Below, in pieces: positions 53,335-63,592 of a stretch of 64,000 nt of DNA. Origin of the DNA: Fodinibius salsisoli. GTDB lineage: Bacteria; Bacteroidota; Rhodothermia; Balneolales; Balneolaceae. The position numbers were made by a program, and so were the translations under genes. Under the pieces are notes generated by a model. The model saw only the letters and a program-made list of their open reading frames with translations, ran no database searches and had not been told where the DNA came from. The stretch lies in contig NZ_JAGGJA010000003.1 in NCBI RefSeq assembly GCF_026229185.1, forward strand, positions 186,001 through 250,000, read 5' to 3'. How positions within the stretch are numbered: position 1 is the stretch's first letter; every line of letters begins with the position of its first letter.

Positions 53335-54246
53335 ATGAACCTCCGAAATGCTTTCATCGCTGGAGCGGCGAAATCGGGTACAACAACCCTTTATTACCTG
53401 TTGGAACAGCATCCTGAAGTTGCTGTTCCAGCCGTTAAAGAGCCCAATTATTTTAGCAATATCGACAATAATGAAGATCCGGTAAAAGCCGGGACTGGTC
53501 CGGGAGACGACAGTACTGTTTGGACCCGCAGCCAGCAAGAGTATCACAATCTATATCGCCCAAGTGATAAACATACCGTTAAGCTGGATGCTTCGGTGTC
53601 GTATCTGTATAGTACTACAGCCGCCGAGCAAATTGCCACCTACGATCCGGATAGCCGCATCATCATCGTACTTAGAAATCCCACTGAGCGGGCCTTTTCT
53701 CATTACAAACACTTACTGCGTGATGGGCGTGAAACGGAACCCTTTGAAGAGGCTTTGGCCCTAGAACAATCGCGCATTGACAAAGGATGGGAATTTTCCT
53801 GGCACCTCACCGCTATGGGGATGTACAGTCAGCAGATACAGCGATACCTCGATCACTTTGACGCCGAACAGCTTCATATCATCACGCTGAAGGACATCAA
53901 AAATGATCTTCCGGACGTTATCTCGGATATTACAGATTTTCTTGGATTGTCCCCTTTTGAATACGATCTTGAACGCCAGGAACGAAATGCCTCCGGGGTA
54001 GCCCGCAGCTGGATACTTTCCAGAATGGTGAACTGGGTGTTGGGCTACAAAGCTACCATAAACAAAATTATACCGCCCAAGCTCAGTCATAAAGCACTTC
54101 AGTTGTTCAGATCCTTTAACATCAAAAAAGGCAATTTGGAAATTTCAGAGGACACCAGGCGTGAACTGGCGACTACCTTCAAGGAGGATATCAATAAAAC
54201 AGAATCACTGATCGGTCGTAGCCTCAAAGGCTGGCTTAATGATTAA
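53335..54246 (+). CDS. PAPS-dependent sulfotransferase (heparan N-sulfotransferase-like)
   Basis: A 303-residue cytoplasmic sulfotransferase. The 5'-phosphosulfate loop is AGAAKSGTTTLY (K13, T16-T17), and the 3'-phosphate motif is RIIIVLRNPTERAFSHYKH (R114, S122). The acceptor is probably a polysaccharide, because the next gene, 9 bp downstream, encodes a glycosyltransferase. Together they may build or decorate a sulfated surface glycan. The C-terminal 60 residues include a basic region (ILSRMVNWVLGYKATINK). Confidence 0.9.
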   Translation: MNLRNAFIAGAAKSGTTTLYYLLEQHPEVAVPAVKEPNYFSNIDNNEDPVKAGTGPGDDSTVWTRSQQEYHNLYRPSDKHTVKLDASVSYLYSTTAAEQIATYDPDSRIIIVLRNPTERAFSHYKHLLRDGRETEPFEEALALEQSRIDKGWEFSWHLTAMGMYSQQIQRYLDHFDAEQLHIITLKDIKNDLPDVISDITDFLGLSPFEYDLERQERNASGVARSWILSRMVNWVLGYKATINKIIPPKLSHKALQLFRSFNIKKGNLEISEDTRRELATTFKEDINKTESLIGRSLKGWLND

Positions 54247-54255
54247 AATATCCCA

Positions 54256-55302
54256 ATGAGTACCATTTATATCAACGGACATTGCCTATTGCAACGCGTT
54301 ACCGGCGTGGAACGCTATGCGCGGGAAATCATCAAAGGCTTTGACCGGGGCGGATATCCATATCAAATTATTAAGCCGTCGGGATTCTGGGGATCCGGTA
54401 AGTTAGGCCGTAACCTGTGGCAGCAGATGGTCTTACCGCGGCAAAAGCAGCCTGATGATATTCTGTGGTCCCCGGCTAATAATGGACCAATTTATGCTCG
54501 AAATCATGTTATTACGCTCCACGATATGGCCGTTTTTCCGCATCCGGAGTGGTTCTCAACGGCCTACGCCACCTGGAAGCGCACGCTTGTTCCCCGCATA
54601 GCAAAAAGAGCCAAAGGCATCTTAACGGTATCAGAATTTTCCAAAAGCATCATCAGTAATCATTTGGATATCGATCCCCAAAAGATTAAAGTCGTATATA
54701 ATGGGGTCAACACCGATCGGTTTAGTCCTGCCACCGAGGCCGACATTAAAAGTTTGCGCGATAAATATGATCTACCCTCCAATTACCTGCTTACCCTCGG
54801 CTCGCTCGATCCCCGGAAGAACTTTAAGCGAACGGTGGAAGCCTGGAACCAGAGTCGAAAAGAAGAAGGGTTAAAAGATTATGTATTAGCTATTGCCGGA
54901 GCAACTAATGCCAATTTTAGCGATCTGGATGTGGATTTTGACAACGATTCCATCAAGAGGCTCGGGTATGTGGATGATGAGGATCTTTCGGCCCTCTATT
55001 CGGGAGCAGTCGGCTTTTTGCTTCCCTCCCTCTTCGAAGGGTTTGGGCTCCCGGTCGTTGAAGCCATGGCCTGCGGAACCCCGGTTATCACTTCCAACAC
55101 GACGGCCCTCGATGAAGTTGCGGGCGAAGCGGCCCTCAAAGTTGATCCGACAGATGTACAATCGATCAAAAAAGGTATTTTAGAACTCATCCATTCACCT
55201 GATTTACAGGATAAACTGACTGACCTTGGATTGAAACGCATTCCGAACTTTAGCTGGGATAAAGCCGCAGAAAATATTTATCATTACCTACAAGGAACAT
55301 AA
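54256..55302 (+). CDS. glycosyltransferase family 4
   Basis: A 348-residue GT-B transferase. The N-terminal part has the acceptor loop VTGVERYAREI. The C-terminal nucleotide-sugar domain has YLLTLGSLDPRKNF, the sugar-binding SLFEGFGLPVVEAMACGTPVI (E-x7-E motif) and AALKVDPTDVQSI. Cytoplasmic or membrane-peripheral. It is coupled to the sulfotransferase gene, so surface polysaccharide synthesis is the likely job. Donor and acceptor unknown. Confidence 0.93.
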   Translation: MSTIYINGHCLLQRVTGVERYAREIIKGFDRGGYPYQIIKPSGFWGSGKLGRNLWQQMVLPRQKQPDDILWSPANNGPIYARNHVITLHDMAVFPHPEWFSTAYATWKRTLVPRIAKRAKGILTVSEFSKSIISNHLDIDPQKIKVVYNGVNTDRFSPATEADIKSLRDKYDLPSNYLLTLGSLDPRKNFKRTVEAWNQSRKEEGLKDYVLAIAGATNANFSDLDVDFDNDSIKRLGYVDDEDLSALYSGAVGFLLPSLFEGFGLPVVEAMACGTPVITSNTTALDEVAGEAALKVDPTDVQSIKKGILELIHSPDLQDKLTDLGLKRIPNFSWDKAAENIYHYLQGT

Positions 55303-55591
55303 CGCTTTATAAGGACCCTATTTCCCTAACCCCTCCTCAGCAGTTGTTGACCTGAAATACCCTTTCCTTTTAGGCCTTCATCAGCTCATTTTAGAGTGTC
55401 AGGTATTTATATCCTGGAGCTTCAAAGTTCCTATAGAATTAGTATATATGTTGTCTCACCGAGATTAAGTTTCTTTGCAAGAATTAGATAAAAACCAATA
55501 GCTTCATTTTATTGAAGTAGTTGACTTAATAAATTACTAAAGAAGCTGATACAACGATTGTCTCTGTTTATTTAACAGCACCTTTAAATCT

Positions 55592-56980
55592 ATGGCTTTA
55601 AATTGGAAAGACTTGTTTAAGCTGTTTCTGATAGGTCCTATGGTCATAGGTTTGTTCGGCTGTGTTTCCCAGACAAAGACGGTTTCCAATCCCGTAGCAT
55701 CACCCCCTGACTTTTCAGCTGCCGGCACACAGGAAGTACCTGAACGATGGTGGACCGTATTTGATAATCAGCAACTAAACCAGACCGTTGAAAAAGCTCT
55801 TTCATCCAACTTTAATTTGAAGTCTGCCTGGCAACGCCTAAAAGCTTCCCAAGCAATAGCGGATCGCCAGTCAGCAGCTTTACTCCCAAGCCTTGAAGCT
55901 TCAGCCCGGGGAGAAACGACCGAAAGTCAGTCTAATGTAGAAGATGATGAAAGTTTTGAGTTAGGGCTGACGGCGGTCTATGAACTGGATTTGTGGGGTA
56001 GCATCCGCTCCAGCGCCGAGGCAGAAGAATATCGGGCGCGAGCCTCCCTGGCTGACTATCAGACGGCAGGCTTGTCACTTTCGGCAGAAATAGTTCGTAC
56101 CTGGTACCAGATTGCAGCAGCCAAGAACCAACGATCGCTTGTTGAGAGCCAGGTTAAAACAAATCGTCAGGTACTGGGTTTACTCAAAAACCGTCTGGGT
56201 ATTGGCCAGGTGCAAGGCGTTGATATCCTGCGACAGGAACGATTACTGGAATCTACCTTACAACAAAAGAGCATCGTTGAGTCACGAATACAAGTTTTAG
56301 AACATCAGCTGGCCGTCCTGCTCGGGGAGTCACCCCAAAAAGATCTTTCAACCTCAGCCGAGCATTTGCCAGACTTGCCTCCCCTGCCCGAGACTGGTCT
56401 CTCTACAGAGCTGGTTCGCAGAAGGCCCGACGTGCGCAGTGCTTTTAATTTGCTACAGGCTGCCGACCGCGACCTTGCTTCCGCCATCAGCAATCAATAT
56501 CCGCGGCTCACACTGACGGCCTCGGCCTCATCAGCTGCGGAAAATGCCAACAACTTATTTGAAGACTGGGCGCTTTCTTTTGCAGGCAATCTTTTGGCAC
56601 CTATTTTTTACGGAGGGGAATTAAGTGCTGAAGTGGATCGCACCGAAGCTATAAAAAGACAGCGGCTGTATGAGTATGGACAAGCAATCCTGACTGCTTT
56701 CCAGGAAGTAGAGGATGCTTTAATTCGTGAAGAAAAACAGAAAGAAAGTATTGAGAGTCTCCAAGAGCAGGTCAGCTTATCCGTGCAAGCCTATGAACGG
56801 TTGCAGAATCAATATTTTAATGGCACCAGTAACTACCTGGATGTACTCACGGCCCTCGATGAAGTGCAGCAGCTTCGGCGCGACCTTCTTACTGCGCAGC
56901 TTACATTGATTGAATATCGGGTAGCATTATACCGGGCGCTGGCTGGCTCATTTAAAATAGAACAAGAGTCGCGGGAATGA
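55592..56980 (+). CDS. RND efflux outer-membrane factor (NodT/OprM-like lipoprotein)
   Basis: A 462-residue TolC-type channel with a lipobox (LFGC, Cys about 24). Two outer-membrane-efflux repeats of long amphipathic helices are present: VPERWWTVFDNQQLNQTVEKAL, ELGLTAVYELDLWGSIRSS, STELVRRRPDVRSAFNLLQAAD (first and third seen in part) and SLQEQVSLSVQAYERLQNQYFNG. It is the first gene of a three-gene unit with the adaptor (84 bp later) and permease. It exports substrates across the outer membrane. Confidence 0.93.
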   Translation: MALNWKDLFKLFLIGPMVIGLFGCVSQTKTVSNPVASPPDFSAAGTQEVPERWWTVFDNQQLNQTVEKALSSNFNLKSAWQRLKASQAIADRQSAALLPSLEASARGETTESQSNVEDDESFELGLTAVYELDLWGSIRSSAEAEEYRARASLADYQTAGLSLSAEIVRTWYQIAAAKNQRSLVESQVKTNRQVLGLLKNRLGIGQVQGVDILRQERLLESTLQQKSIVESRIQVLEHQLAVLLGESPQKDLSTSAEHLPDLPPLPETGLSTELVRRRPDVRSAFNLLQAADRDLASAISNQYPRLTLTASASSAAENANNLFEDWALSFAGNLLAPIFYGGELSAEVDRTEAIKRQRLYEYGQAILTAFQEVEDALIREEKQKESIESLQEQVSLSVQAYERLQNQYFNGTSNYLDVLTALDEVQQLRRDLLTAQLTLIEYRVALYRALAGSFKIEQESRE

Positions 56981-57064
56981 TCTCTTAAGAATAAAATGTA
57001 TAATAATATAAGTAGGCCCCGATACATCCTGATATCCATAAGGGGTTAAAACAAGCAATAACAC

Positions 57065-58261
57065 ATGGATTGGAAAAAGACACTACTAACCTGTTTGATT
57101 ATCCTGCTGGGTGGAGCAGTAGTAACGGCCCTTATTTTCTCTACCGAACCTACAGCCAGCCGCAGCGGCGCAACCAAAGAAACGGCCATGCTGGTGAACG
57201 TTACCCAAGTGGAGAAAGGCACCTACCAGCCCACTATCAAAGTTATGGGTACGGTACAGCCATCGCAGGATGTTATGCTAAGTCCCAGAGTAAGTGGAGA
57301 AATTATTAACCGGGGCGACGCTTTTACCCCCGGTGGCTATGTGCAAAAGGGCGAAATGTTGCTACAAATTGATCCCACTGATTACAAAAATGCTCTCCAA
57401 CAACGAAAGAGTGAGCTACAGCAGGCCATTTCTGATCTAAATATTGAAATGGGACGGCAAAATGTAGCACTACAGGATTATCAGCTGGTTGAAGATAGCC
57501 TCTCGGAAGAGAATAAGGCTCTGGTATTGCGGGAACCCCAGTTAGAGGCTGCCAAATCAAATGTACAATCGGCACGTGCTGCCGTTAAGCAGGCCGAACT
57601 GGATCTGCAACGAACCACTATCCGTGCCCCTTTTGATGCCCATATCCTAAGCCGCAACGCCAATATTGGATCCCAGGTAGCCACCGGAAGTAACCTGGGG
57701 CGCTTGGTAGGCCTTGATACGTATTGGATAGAGGCTACCGTTCCCCTCTCACAGTTGCGCTGGCTCAGCTTTCCCCAAGATGGCGAAGAAGGCTCGGAAG
57801 TATCCATACAAAACCGTACAGCCTGGGATCCGAATACTTATCGCACAGGCGAATTATATAGGTTGGTCGGTAACCTTGAAAGTGAAACACGTATGGCACG
57901 TGTACTGATATCCGTGACCGATCCCCAGGCTATGAACCCGGAAAATGAAGGAAAGCCTTCCTTAATCATTGGTGCCTTTGTGGAAGCAAGTGTTAAGGCT
58001 AAAGAGTTAACCGATGTTGTTAAGCTCAGCCGCGACTACCTGCGGCAGAATGAAACCGTATGGGTTATGGAAGAAGGAACATTACAAATTAAGGATGTTG
58101 ATATCCTTTTGCGAGATGCTCAGCATGTTTACATCACCGAGGGATTAAACGATCAGGCGCAGGTAGTGACCACCAATCTTTCCACCGTAACCGATGGAGC
58201 ACCCCTTCGGCTGGAAGGCGATGACAGTACAACGGCTGCTGATACCATGTCGCAAGAATAA
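57065..58261 (+). CDS. RND efflux periplasmic adaptor (membrane fusion protein)
   Basis: A 398-residue adaptor with an N-terminal membrane anchor (about 7-27). A split lipoyl domain flanks the hairpin: LSPRVSGEIINRGDAFTPGGYVQKG before it, and LQRTTIRAPFDAHILSRNANIGSQV after it (long strings abbreviated here). The hairpin itself is about 105-190, and beta-barrel and membrane-proximal domains follow. It links the outer-membrane factor and permease encoded on either side. Ends with an acidic tail. Confidence 0.93.
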   Translation: MDWKKTLLTCLIILLGGAVVTALIFSTEPTASRSGATKETAMLVNVTQVEKGTYQPTIKVMGTVQPSQDVMLSPRVSGEIINRGDAFTPGGYVQKGEMLLQIDPTDYKNALQQRKSELQQAISDLNIEMGRQNVALQDYQLVEDSLSEENKALVLREPQLEAAKSNVQSARAAVKQAELDLQRTTIRAPFDAHILSRNANIGSQVATGSNLGRLVGLDTYWIEATVPLSQLRWLSFPQDGEEGSEVSIQNRTAWDPNTYRTGELYRLVGNLESETRMARVLISVTDPQAMNPENEGKPSLIIGAFVEASVKAKELTDVVKLSRDYLRQNETVWVMEEGTLQIKDVDILLRDAQHVYITEGLNDQAQVVTTNLSTVTDGAPLRLEGDDSTTAADTMSQE

Positions 58262-58318
58262 CATTATGCTCCACTTTATGTACGCGAATCAAAATACTAA
58301 CGCTGTTTTTCAAACTGC

Positions 58319-61300
58319 ATGAATAATGACAACCCAAATAACAGCTCAGGAGGATCTTTTCCAGGTCCAATAGCTTACATGGCTCGCAATTCTATTGCAG
58401 CTAATCTCCTGATGATCATCCTATTAGGCGGTGGTATATGGACGGTATTCAATATTCAGAAAGAGGTCTTTCCGCAGTACCAGTTAGACATTATTGAAGT
58501 AAGCGTGGTATATCCCGGGGCCGCCCCGGCGGAGGTTGAACAGGGCATTCTTCGTCCCGTTGAAGAAGCTATTCGGGGCGTTCAAGGCATTAAAGAAGTG
58601 ACTTCTACCGCTGATGAAGGATCCGGAGAAATATCAATTGAACTGGTGGTCGGAGCAAACCGGATGCAAACCTACCAGGATATTGACCAGGCCGTCAATC
58701 GTATTCGAACCTTCCCCGATGATATTGAAGAGCCGGAAATACGCCTGCAATCTAATCAACGGGAAGTAATGGCCATCGGACTCTATGGTGATGCCGACAT
58801 CTGGACACTGCGCAAACTGGCGGAAAACATGCGGGACCAACTCCTCAGCACGGAGGGTATTACCCAGGTAGAGATTGGCAATGTACCTGATTATGTGACC
58901 CATGTGGAGATCCCCCGCAACCGGCTTCGCGAGTATAACCTTACTCTTGGAGAGGTTGCCGATATCATTGCCCAATCCAGCGAAGACATTCCGGCCGGAG
59001 CCGTAGAAACCAGTTCCGGCGAAATACTCTTGCGGATGAAGGAACGCAAGCAGTGGGCCGACCAGTATGGACAAATTGAAGTCGTCTCCTCCGATGCAGG
59101 ACAAAACCTGGTGCTTAGTGATATTGCCGAGATAACCGATGGCTTTGAAGAGACCGGATTCCACGGGGAATTCAACCAGCAACTGTCTGTGGATCTTGAG
59201 ATTTATCGCATTGGCGACCAGTCGCCCCTCGAGATTGCAGACGCCGTACAAGAAGTTCTTGAAGCTGCTGAGCCCTCTTTCCCTCCCGGCGTAAAGTATC
59301 GTATAGACAGCAGCACTGCTGATGATTACCGGGAACGGCTGTCATTACTCACCGAAAACGGCATACTTGCGATCATCATTGTGATGGTTATCCTGGCTCT
59401 TTTCCTTGAATATCGCCTAGCTTTCTGGGTGATGATGGGCATGACCATCTCTTTTGTCGGCGGCATCCTGTTCCTTCCGCTTGTCGGCCTAAGCATCAAT
59501 ATGATATCCATGTTCGGCTTCCTGGTGGTGCTGGGCATTGTAGTGGATGACGCTATCGTCGTGGGGGAGAATGTCTATGAATACCGTCAGCAGGGCATGA
59601 ACTTTCTTGAAGCCGCCATTGCAGGCGCCCGGGATATGAGTAAGCCTGTAACCTTTAGTATCCTCACCAACATTATTGCCTTTGTTCCCCTGCTCTTTAT
59701 CCCGGGAACTACGGGCAAATACTGGTGGCCGCTGCCGGCTGTCGTCATCATTGTGCTGGCCGTCTCCCTCTTAGAGGCCCTCTTTATCTTGCCCGCTCAC
59801 CTGGCTCACAGCTCCAAAAGTGAAAGCAGGTTTACCTTGGGCAAACAGATACATAAGTGGCAACAGAAGTTTGCGGATCGCTTTAATCATTTTGTAAACA
59901 CCCGATACCGTCACTTTCTGGACAAATGCCTGCGGTACCGATACATCACCCTGAGCTCAGCCATTGCCCTGCTCGTTATTGTAGGCGGCTACGGCTACAG
60001 CGATCACATGGGCATGATAATGATGCCCGAAGTATCAGCCGATGAAATTGAGGCCGGAGCCTCACTACCGGTGGGTACCACACCGGCACAAGCCGCCCAG
60101 GTTGCCCGGGAGATTACCGTATCCACCAACCGGATGTTCGAGGAACACAACCTTTTTGAAGTGGCTGAAGGTATCAAGACCAATGTGCGGGGACAAAGCT
60201 TTATTGATGTGGAAATAGTGATGAAGCCCCCGGCTGAACGTGATATGTCGGCCCAGGAAGTGATGGATTTATGGCGGGATGAAATTGGGGATATCGAAGG
60301 ACTCGACCAGATTACGTTCTCCGCCGAACGCGGTCCCAGTGGTTATCTGCCCGACATAAGCGTCGATTTAAGTCATTCTGATATTGAAGTCCTTGAGCAG
60401 GCAAGCCAGGCATTCTTTGAACGTGTGGAGTCTTTTGAGGCTACTCGTGATGTCAATGATAACTATAACCAGGGCAAAACCCAGTTCGATTTTCGTCTGC
60501 TACCCGAAGGACGAAAGCTGGGACTTACCCCTTCTGATGTGGGCCAACAGTTACGTAATGCCTTTTATGGAGCCCTTGCTATGCGTCAGCTCCGCGGCAC
60601 AAACGAGATAGAAGTGCGGGTAAAACTTCCCTATGAACAACGCAAAGACCTCTTTAACCTCGAAGATCTTGTCATCCAAACACCCACCGGCATGGAAGTC
60701 CCCCTGATGGATGTGGTAAGCCTGGAGGAGGGCGAAGCATTTACAAATATCAATCGCAGGGATGGCCGCCGGGTGGTTACGGTCAGCATGGATGCCCAAC
60801 CTTCCAATGCGGTAACAAGGGTTCTTGAGTCATTGCAGCAGGATGTACTGCCCCAACTGCGGGCTGATTTCCCGGGAATAACGTGGAGCTTTGAAGGAAG
60901 CCAGGCAGAAATGAGAGAATCAACGCAGGCCCTGTGGGGTGGATTTGCCCTGGCTATGATGATCATCTATGCCCTCTTGGCCATCGCATTCAGTAGCTAT
61001 ATACAACCCCTGATAGTCATGGGCGCCATTCCCTTCGGTATAGTTGGGGCCGTGATAGGACACATCATTTTAGGCTATGACTTATCGCTGGTGAGCCTGA
61101 TGGGCGTTATTGCGCTATCGGGTGTGGTACTCAATGACTCACTCATCATGATTGATTATGCCAATAAAAAGCGGACGAATCACTCCGCTTTCGATGCGAT
61201 CCACGAGGCCGGGCTGCGCCGTTTCAGGCCAATCATACTAACCACCCTTACCACATTCGGTGGACTTACCCCTATTATACTGGAAACCTCGCGGCAAGCT

Positions 61301-61435
61301 ACTCACCTTATCCCCATGGCTATCTCACTGGGTTTTGGGATTGTCTTTGCCACTTCCATTATCCTTGTCATTGTGCCTTGCCTCTATATGATACTGGAAG
61401 ATGCGCTCAATCAGGTTAAGAGTATTACGACATAA
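58319..61435 (+). CDS. RND efflux transporter permease
   Basis: A 1038-residue proton-driven pump of the AcrB/HAE-1 type, with twelve helices and two large periplasmic loops. The N-terminus is [20 protein letters not shown]. Helix 4 carries the relay motif [20 protein letters not shown] (paired Asp), and the second half repeats it as [20 protein letters not shown]. Porter domains begin at [17 protein letters not shown]. The drug/HAE-like sequence and lack of the CzcA metal motif suggest organic substrates. Last gene of the operon. Confidence 0.94.
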   Translation: MNNDNPNNSSGGSFPGPIAYMARNSIAANLLMIILLGGGIWTVFNIQKEVFPQYQLDIIEVSVVYPGAAPAEVEQGILRPVEEAIRGVQGIKEVTSTADEGSGEISIELVVGANRMQTYQDIDQAVNRIRTFPDDIEEPEIRLQSNQREVMAIGLYGDADIWTLRKLAENMRDQLLSTEGITQVEIGNVPDYVTHVEIPRNRLREYNLTLGEVADIIAQSSEDIPAGAVETSSGEILLRMKERKQWADQYGQIEVVSSDAGQNLVLSDIAEITDGFEETGFHGEFNQQLSVDLEIYRIGDQSPLEIADAVQEVLEAAEPSFPPGVKYRIDSSTADDYRERLSLLTENGILAIIIVMVILALFLEYRLAFWVMMGMTISFVGGILFLPLVGLSINMISMFGFLVVLGIVVDDAIVVGENVYEYRQQGMNFLEAAIAGARDMSKPVTFSILTNIIAFVPLLFIPGTTGKYWWPLPAVVIIVLAVSLLEALFILPAHLAHSSKSESRFTLGKQIHKWQQKFADRFNHFVNTRYRHFLDKCLRYRYITLSSAIALLVIVGGYGYSDHMGMIMMPEVSADEIEAGASLPVGTTPAQAAQVAREITVSTNRMFEEHNLFEVAEGIKTNVRGQSFIDVEIVMKPPAERDMSAQEVMDLWRDEIGDIEGLDQITFSAERGPSGYLPDISVDLSHSDIEVLEQASQAFFERVESFEATRDVNDNYNQGKTQFDFRLLPEGRKLGLTPSDVGQQLRNAFYGALAMRQLRGTNEIEVRVKLPYEQRKDLFNLEDLVIQTPTGMEVPLMDVVSLEEGEAFTNINRRDGRRVVTVSMDAQPSNAVTRVLESLQQDVLPQLRADFPGITWSFEGSQAEMRESTQALWGGFALAMMIIYALLAIAFSSYIQPLIVMGAIPFGIVGAVIGHIILGYDLSLVSLMGVIALSGVVLNDSLIMIDYANKKRTNHSAFDAIHEAGLRRFRPIILTTLTTFGGLTPIILETSRQATHLIPMAISLGFGIVFATSIILVIVPCLYMILEDALNQVKSITT

Positions 61436-61539
61436 ATGGCCAATCTTCTTATAAACTGGTGACCATTTCAAGGGCATCAGCAGGGCTGATATTCCCCATC
61501 CACTGCCCTTCTGCTCTGCTCCCTGTAAGGACCTATAAA

Positions 61540-61623
61540 AAATCCTTACTGTTTCTACTGTAAATCCTTACTGTTTATGCGGCACATCCTTACTGTTTCT
61601 ACACCATAAACAGTAAGGATTTT
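61540..61623 (+). repeat. three direct CCTTACTGTTT repeats and one inverted copy
   Basis: ATCCTTACTGTTT occurs at about 61542, 61564 and 61586. Its exact complement AAACAGTAAGGAT is at 61608-61620, followed by TTTT. The third copy forms a 13-bp perfect hairpin with a 9-nt loop, and the first two could compete for the same partner arm. It probably serves as terminator for the RND operon. Confidence 0.7.
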
Positions 61624-61758
61624 AAAAACAGGCCCTACAAGCTATAATGCGGGGGTTACTTAATCTGGTGATCATGCCCAGCGTTTACCACTCTATAAAA
61701 GATGATAAACGGTAAAATACCGTGTTGATATTTATACTATATCCATGATGAACAGCAT

Positions 61759-61797
61759 AAAAAAACACTGGCGTACGTTTGAAACCTACACCAGTGC
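61759..61797 (-). terminator. terminator of the thioredoxin-fold gene
   Basis: On the minus strand GCACTGGTGTAGGTTT pairs imperfectly with AAACGTACGCCAGTG and is followed by a long T-run. It lies about 40 bp past the stop at 61837. Confidence 0.75.
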
Positions 61798-61836
61798 TAA
61801 TTGATCAGATAACGATATTCTTAAATACAGAGGCTG

Positions 61837-62463
61837 CTATTCGGGCCATTTGATAGTACAGCCGAGCGACTTTGTAGACTGGGGGTTGATCTCATTACCA
61901 GCGGCTAAGGCTTTAATGGCGTTTTTAAGATAAGGTTGTTCCACCCCTTCTGCTGATGCGGCATTATCATCAATAGCTCCGCGATATACCAGCTCCATGT
62001 CTTTATTAAACAAGTAGATATGAGGCGTCCGGGTAGCACCAAAGGCGGTAGCCAGCTTGCTCCCCTCATCCAGCGCATAGGGAAACTGGTAATTACTTTT
62101 TTCAGCACGCGCTTTCATATCCTCCAGGGACTCTCCATCGTCGCGAATAGCAGTATTCGGGTTCAGGGCAATAACGCCGATACCATGCTCTTCCGCCAGC
62201 TCGGCAATAGGATTGTAGCGATCTTCCCACCGGCTAACCCAAGGGCAAGTGTTGCAAGAGAAGTTTACTAAAAGGCCGTTCTCCTTTGCTACCTTTTGTA
62301 AGGTGAGCATCTCCCCGGAAACATCTTCGACTTCATGGTCAACCATCGGCGCCTGGGCCCCAATAGCAAGTTCATCCATAGCAGTATTTTCTGAGGGCAG
62401 AAATCCATATAAAGCGACTCCTACCATTGCAATAAAAGCAAATGCTGCATATTGTTTCTTCAT
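61837..62463 (-). CDS. exported thioredoxin-fold redoxin (AhpC/TSA-like)
   Basis: A 208-residue exported protein (signal about 1-21) with a thioredoxin fold. The active motif is CNTC (C70, C73) in NFSCNTCPWVSRWEDRYNP, and the cis-Pro region is GATRTPHIYLFN. The final KSLGCTIKWPE is usual in this family of Bacteroidota redoxins. Likely reduces periplasmic thiols or peroxides. It lies 6 bp downstream of the TlpA-like gene on the same strand, so the two form a redox pair. Confidence 0.88.
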   Translation of the reverse strand: MKKQYAAFAFIAMVGVALYGFLPSENTAMDELAIGAQAPMVDHEVEDVSGEMLTLQKVAKENGLLVNFSCNTCPWVSRWEDRYNPIAELAEEHGIGVIALNPNTAIRDDGESLEDMKARAEKSNYQFPYALDEGSKLATAFGATRTPHIYLFNKDMELVYRGAIDDNAASAEGVEQPYLKNAIKALAAGNEINPQSTKSLGCTIKWPE

Positions 62464-62469
62464 GACAGT

Positions 62470-63006
62470 TTATTGGTTAATTGCTGTTTTAACGTGACGT
62501 TCAAACTTAGTATATGTGGCGGACTGTTCCCAACTGGCTACCACTTCTCCGTCTATTCCTATTACCTTGGAAAAGGGAAGCGCCCCGGTCCAGTTTGGAG
62601 AAACAGATTCAATGAACTCCTGATCGTCACCGGTTTTAAAGTAGGTGGTCCAGTCTACCTCCTGCTTCTTAAGGAAGGCTAACGCACGGGCCCGCGCATC
62701 CGGGAAGTCTCCTGAAATAAAGATGACCTGCAGTTTCTCTGGGTATGCCCGCTGCAACTTTACTATTTCCGGAAATTCTTCTACACAGGGTGCACACCAA
62801 GTAGCCCAAACATTGATAAGTACTGCTTTCTTGCCCTGGTAGGAATCCACTATTTCTTGCAGTTCAGATCCTGTAACATTCTTGAGCAGCGGGTCACTGG
62901 CGGGGCTCTCCTTTTGGTGAGTAAGATCTATAGGTACAAAGGCCATCAGCAGTATCATTACCGTTGCGAACAACCCGATCTCCAGTCTTTTGTTAGATAT
63001 TATCAT
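62470..63006 (-). CDS. TlpA-like periplasmic thiol-disulfide protein
   Basis: A 178-residue thioredoxin-domain protein from the ATG at 63006. A longer frame to 63093 overlaps the upstream gene and adds no signal. The N-terminal hydrophobic anchor is about 10-25, and the CxxC is C71/C74 in NVWATWCAPCVEEFP. GALPFSKVIGIDGEVV gives the cis-Pro segment. Probably maintains reduced cysteines, for example in cytochrome maturation. Its start lies 20 bp past the end of the ATL gene. Confidence 0.9.
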   Translation of the reverse strand: MIISNKRLEIGLFATVMILLMAFVPIDLTHQKESPASDPLLKNVTGSELQEIVDSYQGKKAVLINVWATWCAPCVEEFPEIVKLQRAYPEKLQVIFISGDFPDARARALAFLKKQEVDWTTYFKTGDDQEFIESVSPNWTGALPFSKVIGIDGEVVASWEQSATYTKFERHVKTAINQ

Positions 63007-63025
63007 AAATAACGATCTGTCCTTA

Positions 63026-63340
63026 TCACAATTTATTATTTGGGTCCCACTGGTGGGCTTCCAGCTTAACGCGGTATTCATCCACAAATACAACGCCTTC
63101 TTGCTGCAGACGCTCTCGCATCGTGTCGCCCGGGAAATGAGCCCGACCCGTTAATTCTCCATTTCTGTTTACAACACGATGCGCGGGGATATTCGTTTCG
63201 GCGGAATTATTTAGCGCATGCCCCACCATGCGTGCCGCCGAAGCAATACCTAAATAACGGGCAATGGCGCCATAGGTGGTCACTCTTCCCTCCGGGATCT
63301 GTGCTACTACCTCATACACCCGCTCATAATAGTTACTCAT
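63026..63340 (-). CDS. alkyltransferase-like (ATL) DNA base-flipping protein
   Basis: A 104-residue MGMT-family protein. The DNA-binding HTH (TTYGAIARYLGIASAARMVGHAL) and the arginine finger region are retained. The active-site PCHR motif of O6-alkylguanine transferases is changed to PAHRVV, so the acceptor Cys is Ala. This is the ATL pattern: the protein recognises and flips O6-alkylguanine and hands it to nucleotide excision repair rather than removing the alkyl group itself. Length suits ATLs. First gene of the minus-strand trio with the two thiol proteins. Confidence 0.92.
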   Translation of the reverse strand: MSNYYERVYEVVAQIPEGRVTTYGAIARYLGIASAARMVGHALNNSAETNIPAHRVVNRNGELTGRAHFPGDTMRERLQQEGVVFVDEYRVKLEAHQWDPNNKL

Positions 63341-63592
63341 TGCACAATTAATCTTTACAGAGATTTTGCAAAGCCTCTTCCAGTATTAGCATAAATCAAC
63401 ATAATATTGATCAAACTTGCCGATTAAATATACATACTTAGCCATCGGATGAATAATAAAAACTAAATTTTATTAAGGGAGATCTATCATTCATCTGATG
63501 ACTCAAATCACAACCCATGACATCTGATAGCTGAGTTAAAAAAGGTGGACTGCAGTATCTTTATTTGCTCAAAATTGCAGTATCCTTCTTCC

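Larger units (their letters stand above)
61436..61836. other. intergenic region with iterated hairpin repeats
   Basis: 401 bp between convergent genes. It holds the CCTTACTGTTT repeat cluster (61540-61623) and the terminator at 61759-61797. No coding sequence is visible. Confidence 0.6.
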
